The notes beneath the pieces are model-generated. The model saw only the letters and a list, made by a program, of their open reading frames with translations, was not told the DNA's origin and ran no database searches. Shown here piece by piece: positions 49,655-60,407 of a DNA stretch of 64,000 nt. The stretch's first letter is position 1. Each line of letters begins with the position of its first letter. A program made the position numbers and the translations under genes. The DNA lies in assembly GCF_030867095.1 (NCBI RefSeq), contig NC_081831.1, positions 67,470,716-67,534,715 on the forward strand, in the 5' to 3' direction. The DNA comes from Alligator mississippiensis (lineage: Eukaryota; Chordata; Crocodylia; Alligatoridae).

Positions 49655-50765
49655 CATGTATAGGAAGCAGGTAGGAACATGTATATTATATATCATGAAT
49701 GGATAATATGTGAACGCAGTACATATAGCTACATATGTACATAATTCATGTGCTATATATGTATACATTTGCTATATGTGAAGGGCATTTTAAATCTGCC
49801 AGGTTCAGTGGCTTTGTGGCCCTTTTTTACTGGTGGAACAATACAACGGAACTTTAGAAGACTGGGGGATGGCTCTCAATAGTTCCATATAATAAAAGAT
49901 GCACATAAAAAGTATTTGAGTCCCTAACTTCAGGCCTGATCCTGTAAGATGCTGAGCAACTTTACTCCCACTGCAATCAACAGAAGTTGTGATGCTCATA
50001 CCTCAATAGTCAGCCCTTTAAAGTTTTATAATTCCAAAGCCTTATGCATGTTTGGCTGAGGATGGGGGTTGTGGGGGAGATAAATACTGGTAAACAGTGA
50101 TTTTGCAGCATTATTGCAATTTATTATGACAGGGTTGTCAACCGGGTTTCTTGGAAAGGCCCTAGGGGGTATGCGTGGGCAGGTGAGGATGGAGCGCCGC
50201 CACCCACCATCCCAGACTGTCACCTCCCAGGAGCAGGGCCCAGGGGGCAAAGAAAGTGGCACCCCTCTGTGGGCTGCACAGGTACCACCTGGCGAGCCGG
50301 ACACAGCAGGGGGGAGGGGATGCTCACATGCAGCGGCCACCACCCACCATCCTGCACTGCCTTGTCAAAAAATGCTGAAAACCCCTGCATTATGATGATC
50401 AGGCAGGAAGGCAGAAACCCAGCCTTGTGCAGTTTGTAGATGTATCACTAGTCCCTGCTTTCTCAATCCACCAGGTACCGAGAACATTAGCATCTGTCAT
50501 CCCAAGTGTAGCACATTTCTTTGCTTACCAGGAATTTCAACCATCATTTCTTTCAAAGTCACTTTCTCTGGGATGAACAAAATGTAATGGGAAACAGCAC
50601 TGCCCACTAAAGTGAGAAGACTTGTGCCAAAGCACAGCTCGTACATTTTTCATTTTTTCATTGATTTCAAATACTGCTGGCCATAAAGTGAAATTCATAC
50701 GTTGCGCAGAAAAATCTCATTTCTTATTTTTTCAAGGCCTCAACTCCACATTCATGCCCTTTCCT
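49655..50765. other. Intron 4 segment with TA-rich stretch
   Basis: A TA-rich stretch with repeated ACATATGTA/ATATATGTATA words lies at about 49675-49785. The remainder, including a GC-richer part at 50.15-50.37 kb, has no recognised feature. Confidence 0.35.
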
Positions 50766-50771
50766 CTAGCA

Positions 50772-50958
50772 CAGGGGTGGGCAAAATGCGGCCTGCAGGC
50801 AAAATGCGGCCTGCCAGGCCATTCTATCTGGCCTGTGGGGCCTCTAAAATTAAAAAAAAAAAAATACTTATCTGCCCCTGGCTGCCTGTCATGCGGCCCT
50901 CAATGGCTTGTCAAAACTCAGGAAGCAGTCCTCCACCCAAAATAATTGCCCTCCCCTG
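50772..50958. mobile_element. hAT-type MITE with perfect 8-bp TSD, 187 bp
   Basis: CTCTAGCA occurs on both sides (50764-50771 and 50959-50966). Termini CAGGGGTGGGCAAAATGCGG and AATAATTGCCCTCCCCTG are inverted repeats of hAT/Charlie type. Interior: a tandem GCAAAATGCGGCCTGC, a 12-A run, and TGTCATGCGGCCCTCAATGG. It shares its right end with the larger element at 36964-38301 and is likely a short derivative of the same family. Confidence 0.92.
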
Positions 50959-50969
50959 CTCTAGCAGTA

Positions 50970-52580
50970 CTTCCATTGGAATCACTGGGACACGCTTGAA
51001 ATTTCTCTGCTCCACTCTGGAGGAGCAGAAGGGAGCTAGAGATGCAAGAAGCAAAATCAACATACAAGCTGGCTTAAAACAAAGCAAATTCCCAGGATCT
51101 TACCTTTACAATTACATGTTAATTTCTTTCTTGGCTTATTTGACTTTTTTGGCCTGATTTGTGTATTTGCTGAAGTCCAGATCAGTGTGAATTACTTTGT
51201 TCATATTCGTGTATCTATACCCATTCCCCAAGCAATTTAAACCAATTTTAGCATCCTACTAAGTCACTGCAGAATTTTGTCCAGAAACTGCCCTCCATAT
51301 GGATAAATGTAAATGTCATTATTAATTTTTACAACCTCACTTCATATTCAGGGGTCTAAGTATGAGTTTATCCTTAACAGGGTCATTAGCTAAATTGGCC
51401 TTGATCATTGTGACAAAAAATGACAACTGAGCACTATGCATCCATCCCTTGTCTTTTGCTGCTGACTTCTGTGTGAGAATTATCGTAAAGAAGAATTTAA
51501 TTTAGCTTGGCTTCCATTTTATTTGGGCCAAGATTAACAATACACTTCCATCAAAAACAACTACACATGCACACAAATATTTATCTAGACAATAGTTATA
51601 GCCAGCCTCACAGCCTCCCAAATATGGGTCTGTGGTTATCAATTTCCTGACTTCTCACTATGTTCCTGACTTAACATCTCACTACATACTACCCAGTGTT
51701 GGATCGGACTCTCCTACATGTACTTGTAGGAACAGATTCTCTGTAGACAGGATTAAACATTCCAGACGAAGCTCCCTACGTGAGGGAACATCTCTCTTTG
51801 TCCAGTCGTATGCCCCTGCAATATCAAGATGGTCACAATCTGACCATTTCCAAGCACTGTGTTGCTCTTCCAATTAATGTCATATGACATTGATATTCTT
51901 GTGCCTCCCACACCATGAGAGTCTTACCCCAGCTGAAAGCCAGGGCTAACATTGAACCACTAGGATATACTATGAAACAAATTGGGTTTAACTGCTTTCT
52001 TTGTAGAGACAGCCAGTTGGCTCACCAGCTAGACAGGGCTCAGAGACGGCTTCTTGCAACTAGGCACCAGCTACAGGGCCTGGAACTACCTCCTTCAGTT
52101 AGAATTGCCTTCCGCAAGGTTTGCAGTGAGTAGCAAAGCTCTTTTATAGTACGAGAAACCCTAGGAGGAGGTGGGAGGAAAGGTGTACAAGAGAAGGCAA
52201 GCAAGGAGTCTTTTAGCAAGAAGACACCCTTGAATTACAGCAGAACTAAATTGTTTGCCTCAGTCTCAGAGTCCTGAAACAAATCTTTATTTCCTTGGTC
52301 TTTACATGCTTAACTTCTATGAATGATTCAGAAAATACGTTTTACAAAATCCTGTCTGGATTTATATTTGTGATCCGTCATATCTCCAGTTATAAAAGAC
52401 CCAGAGAAACAGAATAGTTCCCAGTATGATAAGGTTTTAAGGCATTAAACCTTATGATTCATTTCATATTGGTTGGTACTTGATTGTTTAAGGCCAGTTC
52501 ATAAAACAAATAGTAAAAACAAAAAGGCAGGCTGAGCGAGTAGTGTTTCTGATGTTAAAAGCCCATCCCTGTCACCAAAT
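50970..52580. other. Intron 4 segment, one exon-like ORF
   Basis: Mostly featureless. The exon-like stretch at 52007-52118 is listed separately. Confidence 0.35.
52007..52118 (+). other. Unassigned exon-like ORF, possible coiled coil
   Basis: Between TGCTTTCTTTGTAG and CGCAAG|GTTTGC the open frame codes for 37 residues beginning DSQLAHQLDRAQRRLLATRH and ending LPPSVRIAFRK. This is an amphipathic, Arg/Gln/Leu-rich segment that looks more protein-like than neighbouring frames. The acceptor is acceptable and the donor weak. I do not recognise the protein. It could be an unknown exon, a fragment of an old retrocopy, or chance. It is not expected in CHRDL1. Confidence 0.2.
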
Positions 52581-52584
52581 GACA

Positions 52585-53575
52585 CTTTGGGGACAGAAGT
52601 TACACATAAACCGGTTTAAGTGATCAGAATCTAGTTTAAACCTATAACAGAACAGAAGCTCAGTACACATAAACTAGTTTCAAAATGGCCAAAACTGATT
52701 AAAGATAAACTTGGTTGATTGTAGTATCAGGCTTAACTGATTTAGATCAAACCAGCTTAAGGAAATTCTGTCCCAGACCCCTTCCTGGTTTAAGTTAACT
52801 CACAGTCCCCCAGCATCCCAGGATGCTTTGCAGCCCTGGACTAGGCTGTGCTGTCTGCTCCAGTGGAGCAGGGTTGGCCCTGCTCCTCTGCTCCCTAGCT
52901 GGGGCACTATCACTGCTCCAGCTGGCTGAGAAAGGGGTGGTGGTGGGGACGGGAAACCCTGCTCCAGACTGCAGCCAGCATCTGGCTGCCTCTGCCAGGC
53001 TTTCCCCCACCTTACCTGGTGTAAACCCCTCTCTCTTGACCCCCTTCACCTCAGGCTGCTGGCACAGGGCCGGCATCTGGCCATGCCCTTCACCCCCGTC
53101 ACTTGAGCTGGGGTGAGAGGGAGAGCCTGCTCTCGACTGCAGCTGGGATCTGCCCAGCAGGGGCACAGCAACCCCTGCCAGGCTTCTCACTGCTTGGGGG
53201 TGGGGGACATTTAAACCGCCCTTCCTCCCCCCTTCCCACCAGCATGGGACGGCAGCAGCAGGGGCATGGCCAGATGCCGGCTCTGGGCCAACAGCCTGAG
53301 GCGAAGTGGGGGAAGGTTTAATCCCCTCTCCATCTCCTCTCCCACTGGCATGGGATTCCACTTGGGGTCTGCCTGGCAGCAGCGCAGCAGTCCCTGCCCC
53401 TCCCACACCTGATTTAAACCTTCCCCCACTTCACCTGAGCATCCTGGCCAGGTACCAGGGTCTGACTATGCCCTCTACCCCTGCCACTTAAGCAGTGAAC
53501 GGGGAAAAGGCTGGCAAGGGTCACTAAGGTGCTAAGTTGTGCTGCTTAGCACAGGGTGACTTTGAATGCGGGAGT
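52585..53575. mobile_element. AAACCGGTTTAAG-type DNA element, copy 1, with modular GC-rich core
   Basis: The first 225 bp run parallel to 60408-60625: GGACAGAAGTTACACATAAA, CCGGTTTAAGTGATCAGAA, GTAACAGAACAG-like and CAGACCCCTT words in the same order. The GC-rich middle holds a module present three times: 53041-53088 (+), 53262-53309 (inverted, with a perfect 20-bp core GCCGGCATCTGGCCATGCCC) and about 53425-53495 (+, diverged). The right end, guessed near TTTGAATG at 53562, is uncertain. Confidence 0.65.
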
Positions 53576-54200
53576 TTAAGAAGTTTCTAAACCAGCAAGC
53601 CAAGAGACTGTAGGATTTTAAAAAATCATCTTTGCCAGATGTTCAGGTAGTTTTCTTTCCTGTGTCCTTGTGATGGGTATTTAGCAGAATTTGCAAACTT
53701 GCTGGAATTTGCCAGGGCCACACTGTGAGCATTTCTGCTACTGCCTTAAACCTGCAACCTCTGGGCTGTCAACCATGCACCTTAGCACCTATACACTCCA
53801 GCCCCCATTCTGGTTACTAAAATAAATAATAGTGAGTGTTCAGGAAAGTGCAAGCAGGAATAGCCAGAATTCCCTCTCAAAGAGATGCAATACAAGAGTA
53901 ATACAACCCCCTTCCCCAAATGTGGGGAGATCCCAAACAGGATTTGTCAGGCTTTTGGAAACATAACCCACTTCCTGGATTCAGTTTACACAGACCTTCC
54001 TTGGACAAGCTGTATGATCTCCAGCTTAGGACGATCGTCCTGTATAACAGAGAGACTGCATGTCTGCCACCCCATGAACCGCTGTAGATTGTATTATATC
54101 TAAACCTCAAGTAAGAACAATTTAGGGTAAACCAAGTTGTTTGTCTTCACTGCCTAAAAGAGTTATGTACACTTAATCACTCAGAGGCGACTTGTTTTCT
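53576..54200. other. Intron 4 segment, nothing recognised
   Basis: Non-coding. Overlapping short frames at 53877-54110 on both strands are without motif. Confidence 0.35.
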
Positions 54201-54210
54201 TTTCTTGATG

Positions 54211-54622
54211 CAGAGCCAGACATAGGGGTGGATGACATGGGCAACTGCTTAGGGCAGTGTGGTCAGGGGGTGCCCCCCCCACGCATACACACACACATGT
54301 GTGAGTAGGCCCTGTGCTCACAGCAATGCTCTCCCCCTGCCCCGCCCCAGGCAGGAGGAGCAGTGCCCAGTCCAGCGTGCCCCCCACCTCCAGCTGCTGC
54401 TCTGGAGGAGCTAGGCTGGGCAGTGCAGGTGGAAGTAGCAGTGCCTGCCTGTCCACCTGCCTGCCTGGAGCACCATGTCGTTCCCCCTCCCCACCAGACT
54501 GCACCCCATAACCCCTCCTGTCTGCCTCTGCCTGCAGCAGCACCACTGACCCTAAGGGGGTCTGGGCAGGGCACCAAAATGCAAATTTGCGCAGGGTGCC
54601 ATTTTCGCTCAGGCCAGCTCTG
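54211..54622. mobile_element. hAT-type element with perfect 8-bp TSD, 412 bp
   Basis: TCTTGATG flanks both ends exactly (54203-54210 and 54623-54630). The left terminus CAGAGCCAGACATAGGGGTG matches the inverted right terminus (GGCCAGCTCTG) over CAGAGC(C/T)(A/G)G. The interior has GGGCAACTGCTTAGGGCAG and AGGGTGCCATTTTCGCTCAG, words typical of this vertebrate family, and a CA/TG microsatellite (54281-54303). Frames across it (for example 54181-54729 -) are not genes. Confidence 0.92.
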
Positions 54623-54630
54623 TCTTGATG

Positions 54631-57240
54631 TACAAGGTTGGATTTTACAGAAGAAAAAACTAAACTGCTGATGAATTTATCATGACTGGCCTGATTTTTT
54701 GATTGTTCAGCCAGTCTGCAAACTAGCATTCAAAAGCCATCACATACTAAATCGGTTGTTAATAATTATACATGTATACAGCAACTTCTATCCAGAATGA
54801 CCTAAGGAGAAAACTCTACTGTTTCTTATGAAACCTCTGAGCCTGGATACCAGAGCCCTTACCCATGTAAGTACCAGTAGTCCTACTTGGAAGCTCCAAA
54901 AACAGCCACCCCTGCCACTGGCTGAGCACCCCTGCTTGCTTAATGCTACAGAAAAAAAAGCTCTACAAGAGTTATGCTGTTTCATGCAGCATTAACTCCC
55001 CACGGCATTTCTATATGGACACCCCCAACCTGGGCAACAGATCACACTACAAATAACTTCTGCTTTCCTCCTCTATACTTTGGAGCACCTCAAGAAATGG
55101 TTTTTCCAAGATTCCAGGAAGGCAGACAGTTATCATTCAAACTAGCCAGAAATCAGAATTTCCAGTCTGTGGGAAATTTAGATATTTCAAAACTTGGCTT
55201 TGTTCTAATTCATTGGGTAGCCAAATATTTTGAATTTTTTTGTAAATCAGAAGTTCTGCAGAAAAATGTTTTGTAAGTACTGCCATGCATGGTTACCATA
55301 GTAAAACATGATCCCTGGAACTGTATGGATCCTGGGGTCTGCAGTTCATGAAGCCAGAAAACTCCAGGGTCCCCTGTTTGGTGAGGTCCCTATCGTAGGG
55401 CTACTTCAAAACTGCAGACCCTAGAAGCCCATCCCAGTTCTTCCACGCTCCCAGCCCTGCAGCAAGGAACCTAGAAGTTTTTAGAGCCCCAGCTCAGGCC
55501 CAAATCCTCAGGACTTCTGAACTCTTCCCTGGTGTGGTAGGCTTTTCTGGAAAAGTGTGGAGTCTTTGGCAGCCTGTCAGGAAACTGGCCAGTGTTTTCA
55601 TTAAACATTTCAGGTTTGATGGGTCCATATTTTTCTGACAAAATACTGTTTTGTCAGAAAATTTCGAAACTATTTTAGTCCTAATGCATCACCCCTGTTG
55701 TTTCACAGTAAGTGGGACTTCCATTTACCTTAGGTTCTTTCCTCTTGTGTAAGTGGGTGGGAAGATACAACTGTTTCTATTCACTTTTCACCCCAGGTTT
55801 TCACAGACTCTGGTAAAATAGAAGTTGAATCCAACAACATTCTAGTTCAGATTGAACTTTCACATCCGTGCTATTGAATAGATCTGAATTTATGCAAAAC
55901 TTTCTTGTTCCTCCCTACTGCAAATCAATGAATCTCTTACATTTTTTACAGAGACTATGGCAAGAAGCTAGTATGAAATTTTGGCACCAGTGAAGTCTCT
56001 GACTTTAATGGGGCCTAGATTTCATATATAGAGCATATGACACATCAGTGAACAGCATACAACCTAGGTTACTACTAGCTGAAACTTGAAGTTTGGAGAA
56101 GCAGAGCACTTGAAGAATAGTAAAGACAACCACAGATTTTGATAAGCCATGGTATTATGAAACAATACTATAAATAGGCACAACCTAAAGCTGCTTAAGG
56201 GATTAATATCCATATTAAGATATGTGCTGAGTTTGAGCATACATCCTATCTTTCTGGTATTATTTAATGCTGATGTTACCTATTGATAAATATTTTTAAT
56301 TTTACTGACTTTTAAGGCCTTCTCTGCAGACCACTGAAGTCAAGGGCAAAGCCATGCACTGTGCACCAATTTTAGTGTTGTAGGATTGGGCCCTTAAAGG
56401 AAGATTGTGAATCACAAGTAAGGTTTCTTTGTTTCCAGTGATGCTGTAAAATGTTTTATCCTCCATGCTTCCCATTCCTTGCAGTGACATATTATGAATG
56501 CCAAAAAAGGAAGGTTAAGATTTAACCCAGTTAATTAAGTGGATTCACACAGATAGTTTGCATGGCACTTTGCATAGGCAGCTAATTAATGCAATGCCAT
56601 CTATTGCCGTTAAAGTCCAATATTAAGCTTTGAGAAAAATCCTGATTAGGAGTCAGGGTTCACAAACATGGGCTTTAAGCAGCACTGTATAGCTGCAGTT
56701 AATTAATCTAATCCAATTCTAACACATCTCAACTGAGACAGAATTAGATATCCTGATATCAAGATCCATGCCAAGGCCCTTCCTTCAAAGCACAGACCTG
56801 ACACTTCCTAAAACAAGCCACAATCACTCTAATTTCATAGTCTGCAGGAGAGTATGATATCATAGGGAACCTGAAGCCCTCTAATTAGGCTGGATTTAAA
56901 AAGCACATGGAAAAAAATGAGAAGGCAATTTCTAGTTCCAGAAAGGCAGTCGCACACTAGGAAAGAGAAAAATTGCACCAGACAGAAGTTGTATACAGAC
57001 ATACAGTAGAAACAAAGTCTCCTTACAATTCTAGCCAGATGCAGTATCTGTGGAGGACAACCATGCTCTCTCACAGCCTCCAACATAAAATTCTATATTT
57101 TTTGTTGCACTTATTGCATGTTGATTCTGATCCCACAAGCTTTTACCTACAAGCTTTCCTTTAGTCATCTGAATAGGGTCTTAGAATTCAAGAGGACCAC
57201 TTCTGTGCTCAAGGACAAGCAGGTGCATAAGTGCTTTTAG
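54631..57240. other. Intron 4 segment; possible regulatory stretch at 56.5-56.75 kb
   Basis: Mostly AT-rich and featureless. 56520-56750 has several homeobox-like TTAATTAA/AGTTAATTAA words in a unique-looking context, compatible with a developmental enhancer. Only alignment could confirm it. Confidence 0.35.
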
Positions 57241-57243
57241 AAC

Positions 57244-57752
57244 AGGGGCCACCAACATAGTGAGTGCATACAGATGAGCGTTCACATGCAGTTTGTGGCA
57301 CAGCAAACCTGTCTGCGGTGCTGCAAACAGCATGCATCCATTCACTGCAGTCCTAATTTGCAGCCTGGTGGGGGGGGGGTTGACACCAGGTTCTCCTCTC
57401 AAAGAAAAACCACACCAGAAAAAAGCAGGATGGTAAATGTGGCAGTGGCATGCGCCGCTTGAAACCAGAGCCTGGTTAGCCAGGGCCATGCTCCAGCTAC
57501 CACCCAGGCTCCACATGCCTGGATCACCACTGCTGCAGCCCTGAGAGGCCCCCAGGACCCAGGGTAGGGCTTCTGGGGCTAGCACCTGGGCTGGCCGCAG
57601 CTTCCCCTACCCCACTCGGTACAACTGGCTTTGTGCCAGAGTGCATGTGCAGGGGCATTCCTTGGGGACAAGAAGCAGTACCACAACTATGTGCTACTGC
57701 TATTTGTCCCCAGGAAAATGCATGTGCTCACTCATCTGGACATGCCCAGTGA
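57244..57752 (-). mobile_element. Repeat family 'CTGGAGCATGGCTCTGGCTG', copy 2
   Basis: Reverse-oriented relative of 41829-42262: GCATGCGCCGCTTGAAACCA, AGCCAGGGCCATGCTCCAGC, CACCACTGCTGCAGCCCTGA and TGCTACTGCTATTTGTCCCC appear in complementary order. It starts near ACAGGGGCCACCAACA, a hAT-like end. A 10-G run (57370-57379) corresponds in place to the G-run of copy 1. The 134-codon minus frame inside is not a gene. Confidence 0.6.
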
Positions 57753-57754
57753 TT

Positions 57755-59360
57755 TTCTCCTCTGGCTGTTCAGAGGGTCAGTATAAAATCAGTGTAACAC
57801 TTAAGCCCTCTTTGTAGGAGTGGACATCTGTATGATTCCTAGTGAGCTTTTGTGTGCCCATGTGTTATGGTTTCTCTACTACAGGCTTCAGTTCTTTGAA
57901 ATACAGATGAGCAAAATGATCTACTGTAGGAACTGGGGTGTATTTCTGATATTTGTATTTGGAGAGGTGAACTTTCATCTTACCTGCAGCTGCACCAGCA
58001 GGTTAGATCCCCTGCTTTTAGGCTTCCTGTCTTAGGAGTCTGGTCAGGACTTCTCCAATATGGTTAGATCACTTCCTTTCTGAGATTTAGTATGCTTCAG
58101 TGGGGGAAGTAGGTAAAATGTGCTTTTCAGCAGTGGTCCAGGCTCAGCATGGAGGAGGTACAAACAAACCTGGATGTCTTACTTTTGCAAAGGAAAGATC
58201 TTCTTGGAGCTACTTAGATAGCGCTGTGTCCACGTTGGCCTCATACTCAACTTAGATGTACATCACTCCTTTTTTCTACTGATGCTCAGTTTCCTGCTGC
58301 ATCTGCTTTCACTATAAGAGTTAGTATGGGATGAATAGGGGGTCACCTCCTGACCATTTTATTTTTTAAATGAGTATTAATTTTGAAGAGTAGAGGTTCT
58401 GGAGCTGGTCTAGAGGGAGGTTCATCATCACGTTGTTTTACAGCTTTCTCTCCTGTCTCCTTCCTGCTTTGCTCTTTCATGTTTTAAACATCTGTCTGAA
58501 ATATCTAGATATTTAGCAGAGTCGGAAGTTAACTATTGATTGATTACTGATGAGTGCTGAATCAATGAGTGTTGAAAAGCAAGGTAGAGGTCAGAATGAC
58601 ATTCGGAGTAAGCTGCCTGTATGAACTGCAGTTACTGTCTTTTTGACTACAAAAGGCTTCCTAAATGGATATAGCAATAAATTGTAGAAGCCACATTGAT
58701 ATTCAGCTGTATCTTGACTAGGAACAGTTCTGTTATAATTGCAAAGTATGCAATATGCAGAGGCCACTGCCTGGTTGGGAAAGCTGCCTTTACCACCATG
58801 TATGGCCCAGTGCACACAAACAGTTGGCTGTATGTTTTTATGCTCTCTAAGGAGCTGCAGAGAGCTCAGGGATTTAATCCTGCCCACATTTTTGGAAGGG
58901 ACAGAATCCTGAGAGCAACCTTCCACATGGTACCGCATTCCTTTTTTGGCTGTGATTTTTTTCTTTTTTTTACAATTTCCAAAGGATGTGTTTAATTGTA
59001 GCATATGTCCTGTTACTCCAGAACACACTTTGTTACTCAATGAAACCACACAGAAAGGCCCAAACATCTGGGTTGAGTGCAAATTTTGTCATAGCATTGT
59101 GCTAGTCACAGTGGGAGATGAGGTAAATTTTGTAATGTAAAATATAGTACACTGTATGCCATTAGACTTCCGCCCTTCCACACCTTCCACCAGGTTTGAC
59201 ACCACCTTCTCAGTGACACCTCTCGTGTCTCAAGGAGCCCTTCATATCAGATGTTCTTTAGAGTCATGTTTCCTGCCTTCCTTCTAATAACTTTTCAAGC
59301 TGAGAATGATCAAGAATTTTAATGCTGATTTTTGTATTTTTTTGACAAACCCCATGTTTC
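57755..59360. other. Intron 4 segment, nothing recognised
   Basis: The minus frame 58591-59082 (163 codons) contains poly-Lys from a T-run and no domain. No exon or repeat was recognised. Confidence 0.35.
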
Positions 59361-59364
59361 TGTG

Positions 59365-59650
59365 CTCTAGACATTTTTACATGTGCTGTGGGATTGGGGG
59401 GCAGTGCTTTAATTAGAGTGGTTCCAAGAGCCTCTCTAATTAAAGTGCTGCAGCATCTCCTGTATCAGCATCCCCACACTTCAGAATGGCAGTTTGGCAC
59501 TTGAACTAAAAGCTCCTTCAACAAGCTTTAGTTCAAGTGTCCCCACTGCCATTTTGAAGTGCAGGGATGCTGATACACAAGACATGGGGGCTGGCTGGAG
59601 CACAATAACTACCAAGCTTTATTACAGCGTGTTGGAGCAGCCTCCATGCT
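59365..59650. mobile_element. Palindromic MITE, copy 3 (best preserved)
   Basis: Arms 59461-59514 and 59524-59577 pair almost throughout (TGTATCAGCATCCCCACACT against GTGCAGGGATGCTGATACAC; TTGAACTAAAAGCT against AGCTTTAGTTCAA). The outer flank CTTTAATTAGAGTGG/CCTCTCTAATTAAAG at about 59407-59445 makes a second hairpin. It has the same layout as the copies at 35.9 and 39.6 kb. Confidence 0.75.
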
Positions 59651-60020
59651 CATGTACAGGCACCCATACAGAAGGTGGCTGAACCTCATGAATCTCTCCT
59701 CTTATACTTCTTTTTCCCATGTCAGAAAACTGAGTTTTACCTCTTGACACAGGAGACTGTACAAATTGCTGAACTACTGGCCCAGCCTCAGAGACCATGG
59801 AAACAATAGTAACTCCCAAAGGGGAAGTGGAACAATTACAGATCATCAGCCACCTATACAGGATATCTAGTAGACAATCATTAGTCAGGATCTGCTCTTC
59901 ACAGGTAGAGCCTATTTATAATAGGTACTAGAGAAAGGGAAAATAAAAATGTTGTTCCTGGATGTTCTTATTGTTGAATGTTGCTGAGAAAGAGGTACCA
60001 GAACCATATGTACCCTCTGT
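59651..60020. other. Intron 4 segment, nothing recognised
   Basis: No exon or repeat was recognised in 370 bp. Confidence 0.35.
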
Positions 60021-60025
60021 TAAAT

Positions 60026-60300
60026 CAGTGGTTCTCAACCAGGGTGCCGTGAGATCCTTTTCAGGGTGTCATGTAATATTAGCAGTGTTAAGTTTGCAAA
60101 TGCCTACACGAGTCACTAGATAACCCCAGAGACTTCAAATAGGAATCCTTAGTGTTAAAAACATTCTATCCTATTGTGGGCTTTTTGACTACTTTGAAAT
60201 AGAAAAATTGCAGTTTTTCTATAGTAAAAAAATGAGCGACAGCTAAGAGCTGGCATTTTCCAAGGGGTGTCTTGAGTCTACCAAGGGGTCTTTTGTTATC
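60026..60300 (+). mobile_element. hAT/Charlie-type fragment
   Basis: Starts CAGTGGTTCTCAACCAGGGT GCCGTGAGATCC, the classic hAT/Charlie terminus. The right part AGCTGGCATTTTCCAAGGGG with GTCTTGAGTC matches the fragment at 22700-22818. The mirrored right terminus TTGAGAACCACTG is not present, so the right end is missing or decayed. Confidence 0.7.
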
Positions 60301-60407
60301 AAAAGGATACTGAAGACAGCAGAGCTGAGTGCAAGAAATATTGGAGGTTTTCTGAGTTTTAGCATCTGTACCTCAACCACACATTTATTTAATGCTTTAA
60401 TGTTTAT

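Noticed and set aside
52795..53406. 203-codon minus frame at 53 kb
   Set aside because: It lies inside the modular GC-rich core of a DNA element; repetition of the module explains the open frame.
54181..54729. 182-codon minus frame at 54.5 kb
   Set aside because: It spans the 412-bp hAT element and both target duplications, so it cannot be an ancestral gene.
58591..59082. 163-codon minus frame at 58.6-59.1 kb
   Set aside because: No domain, a poly-Lys run from a T-tract, and no splice context.
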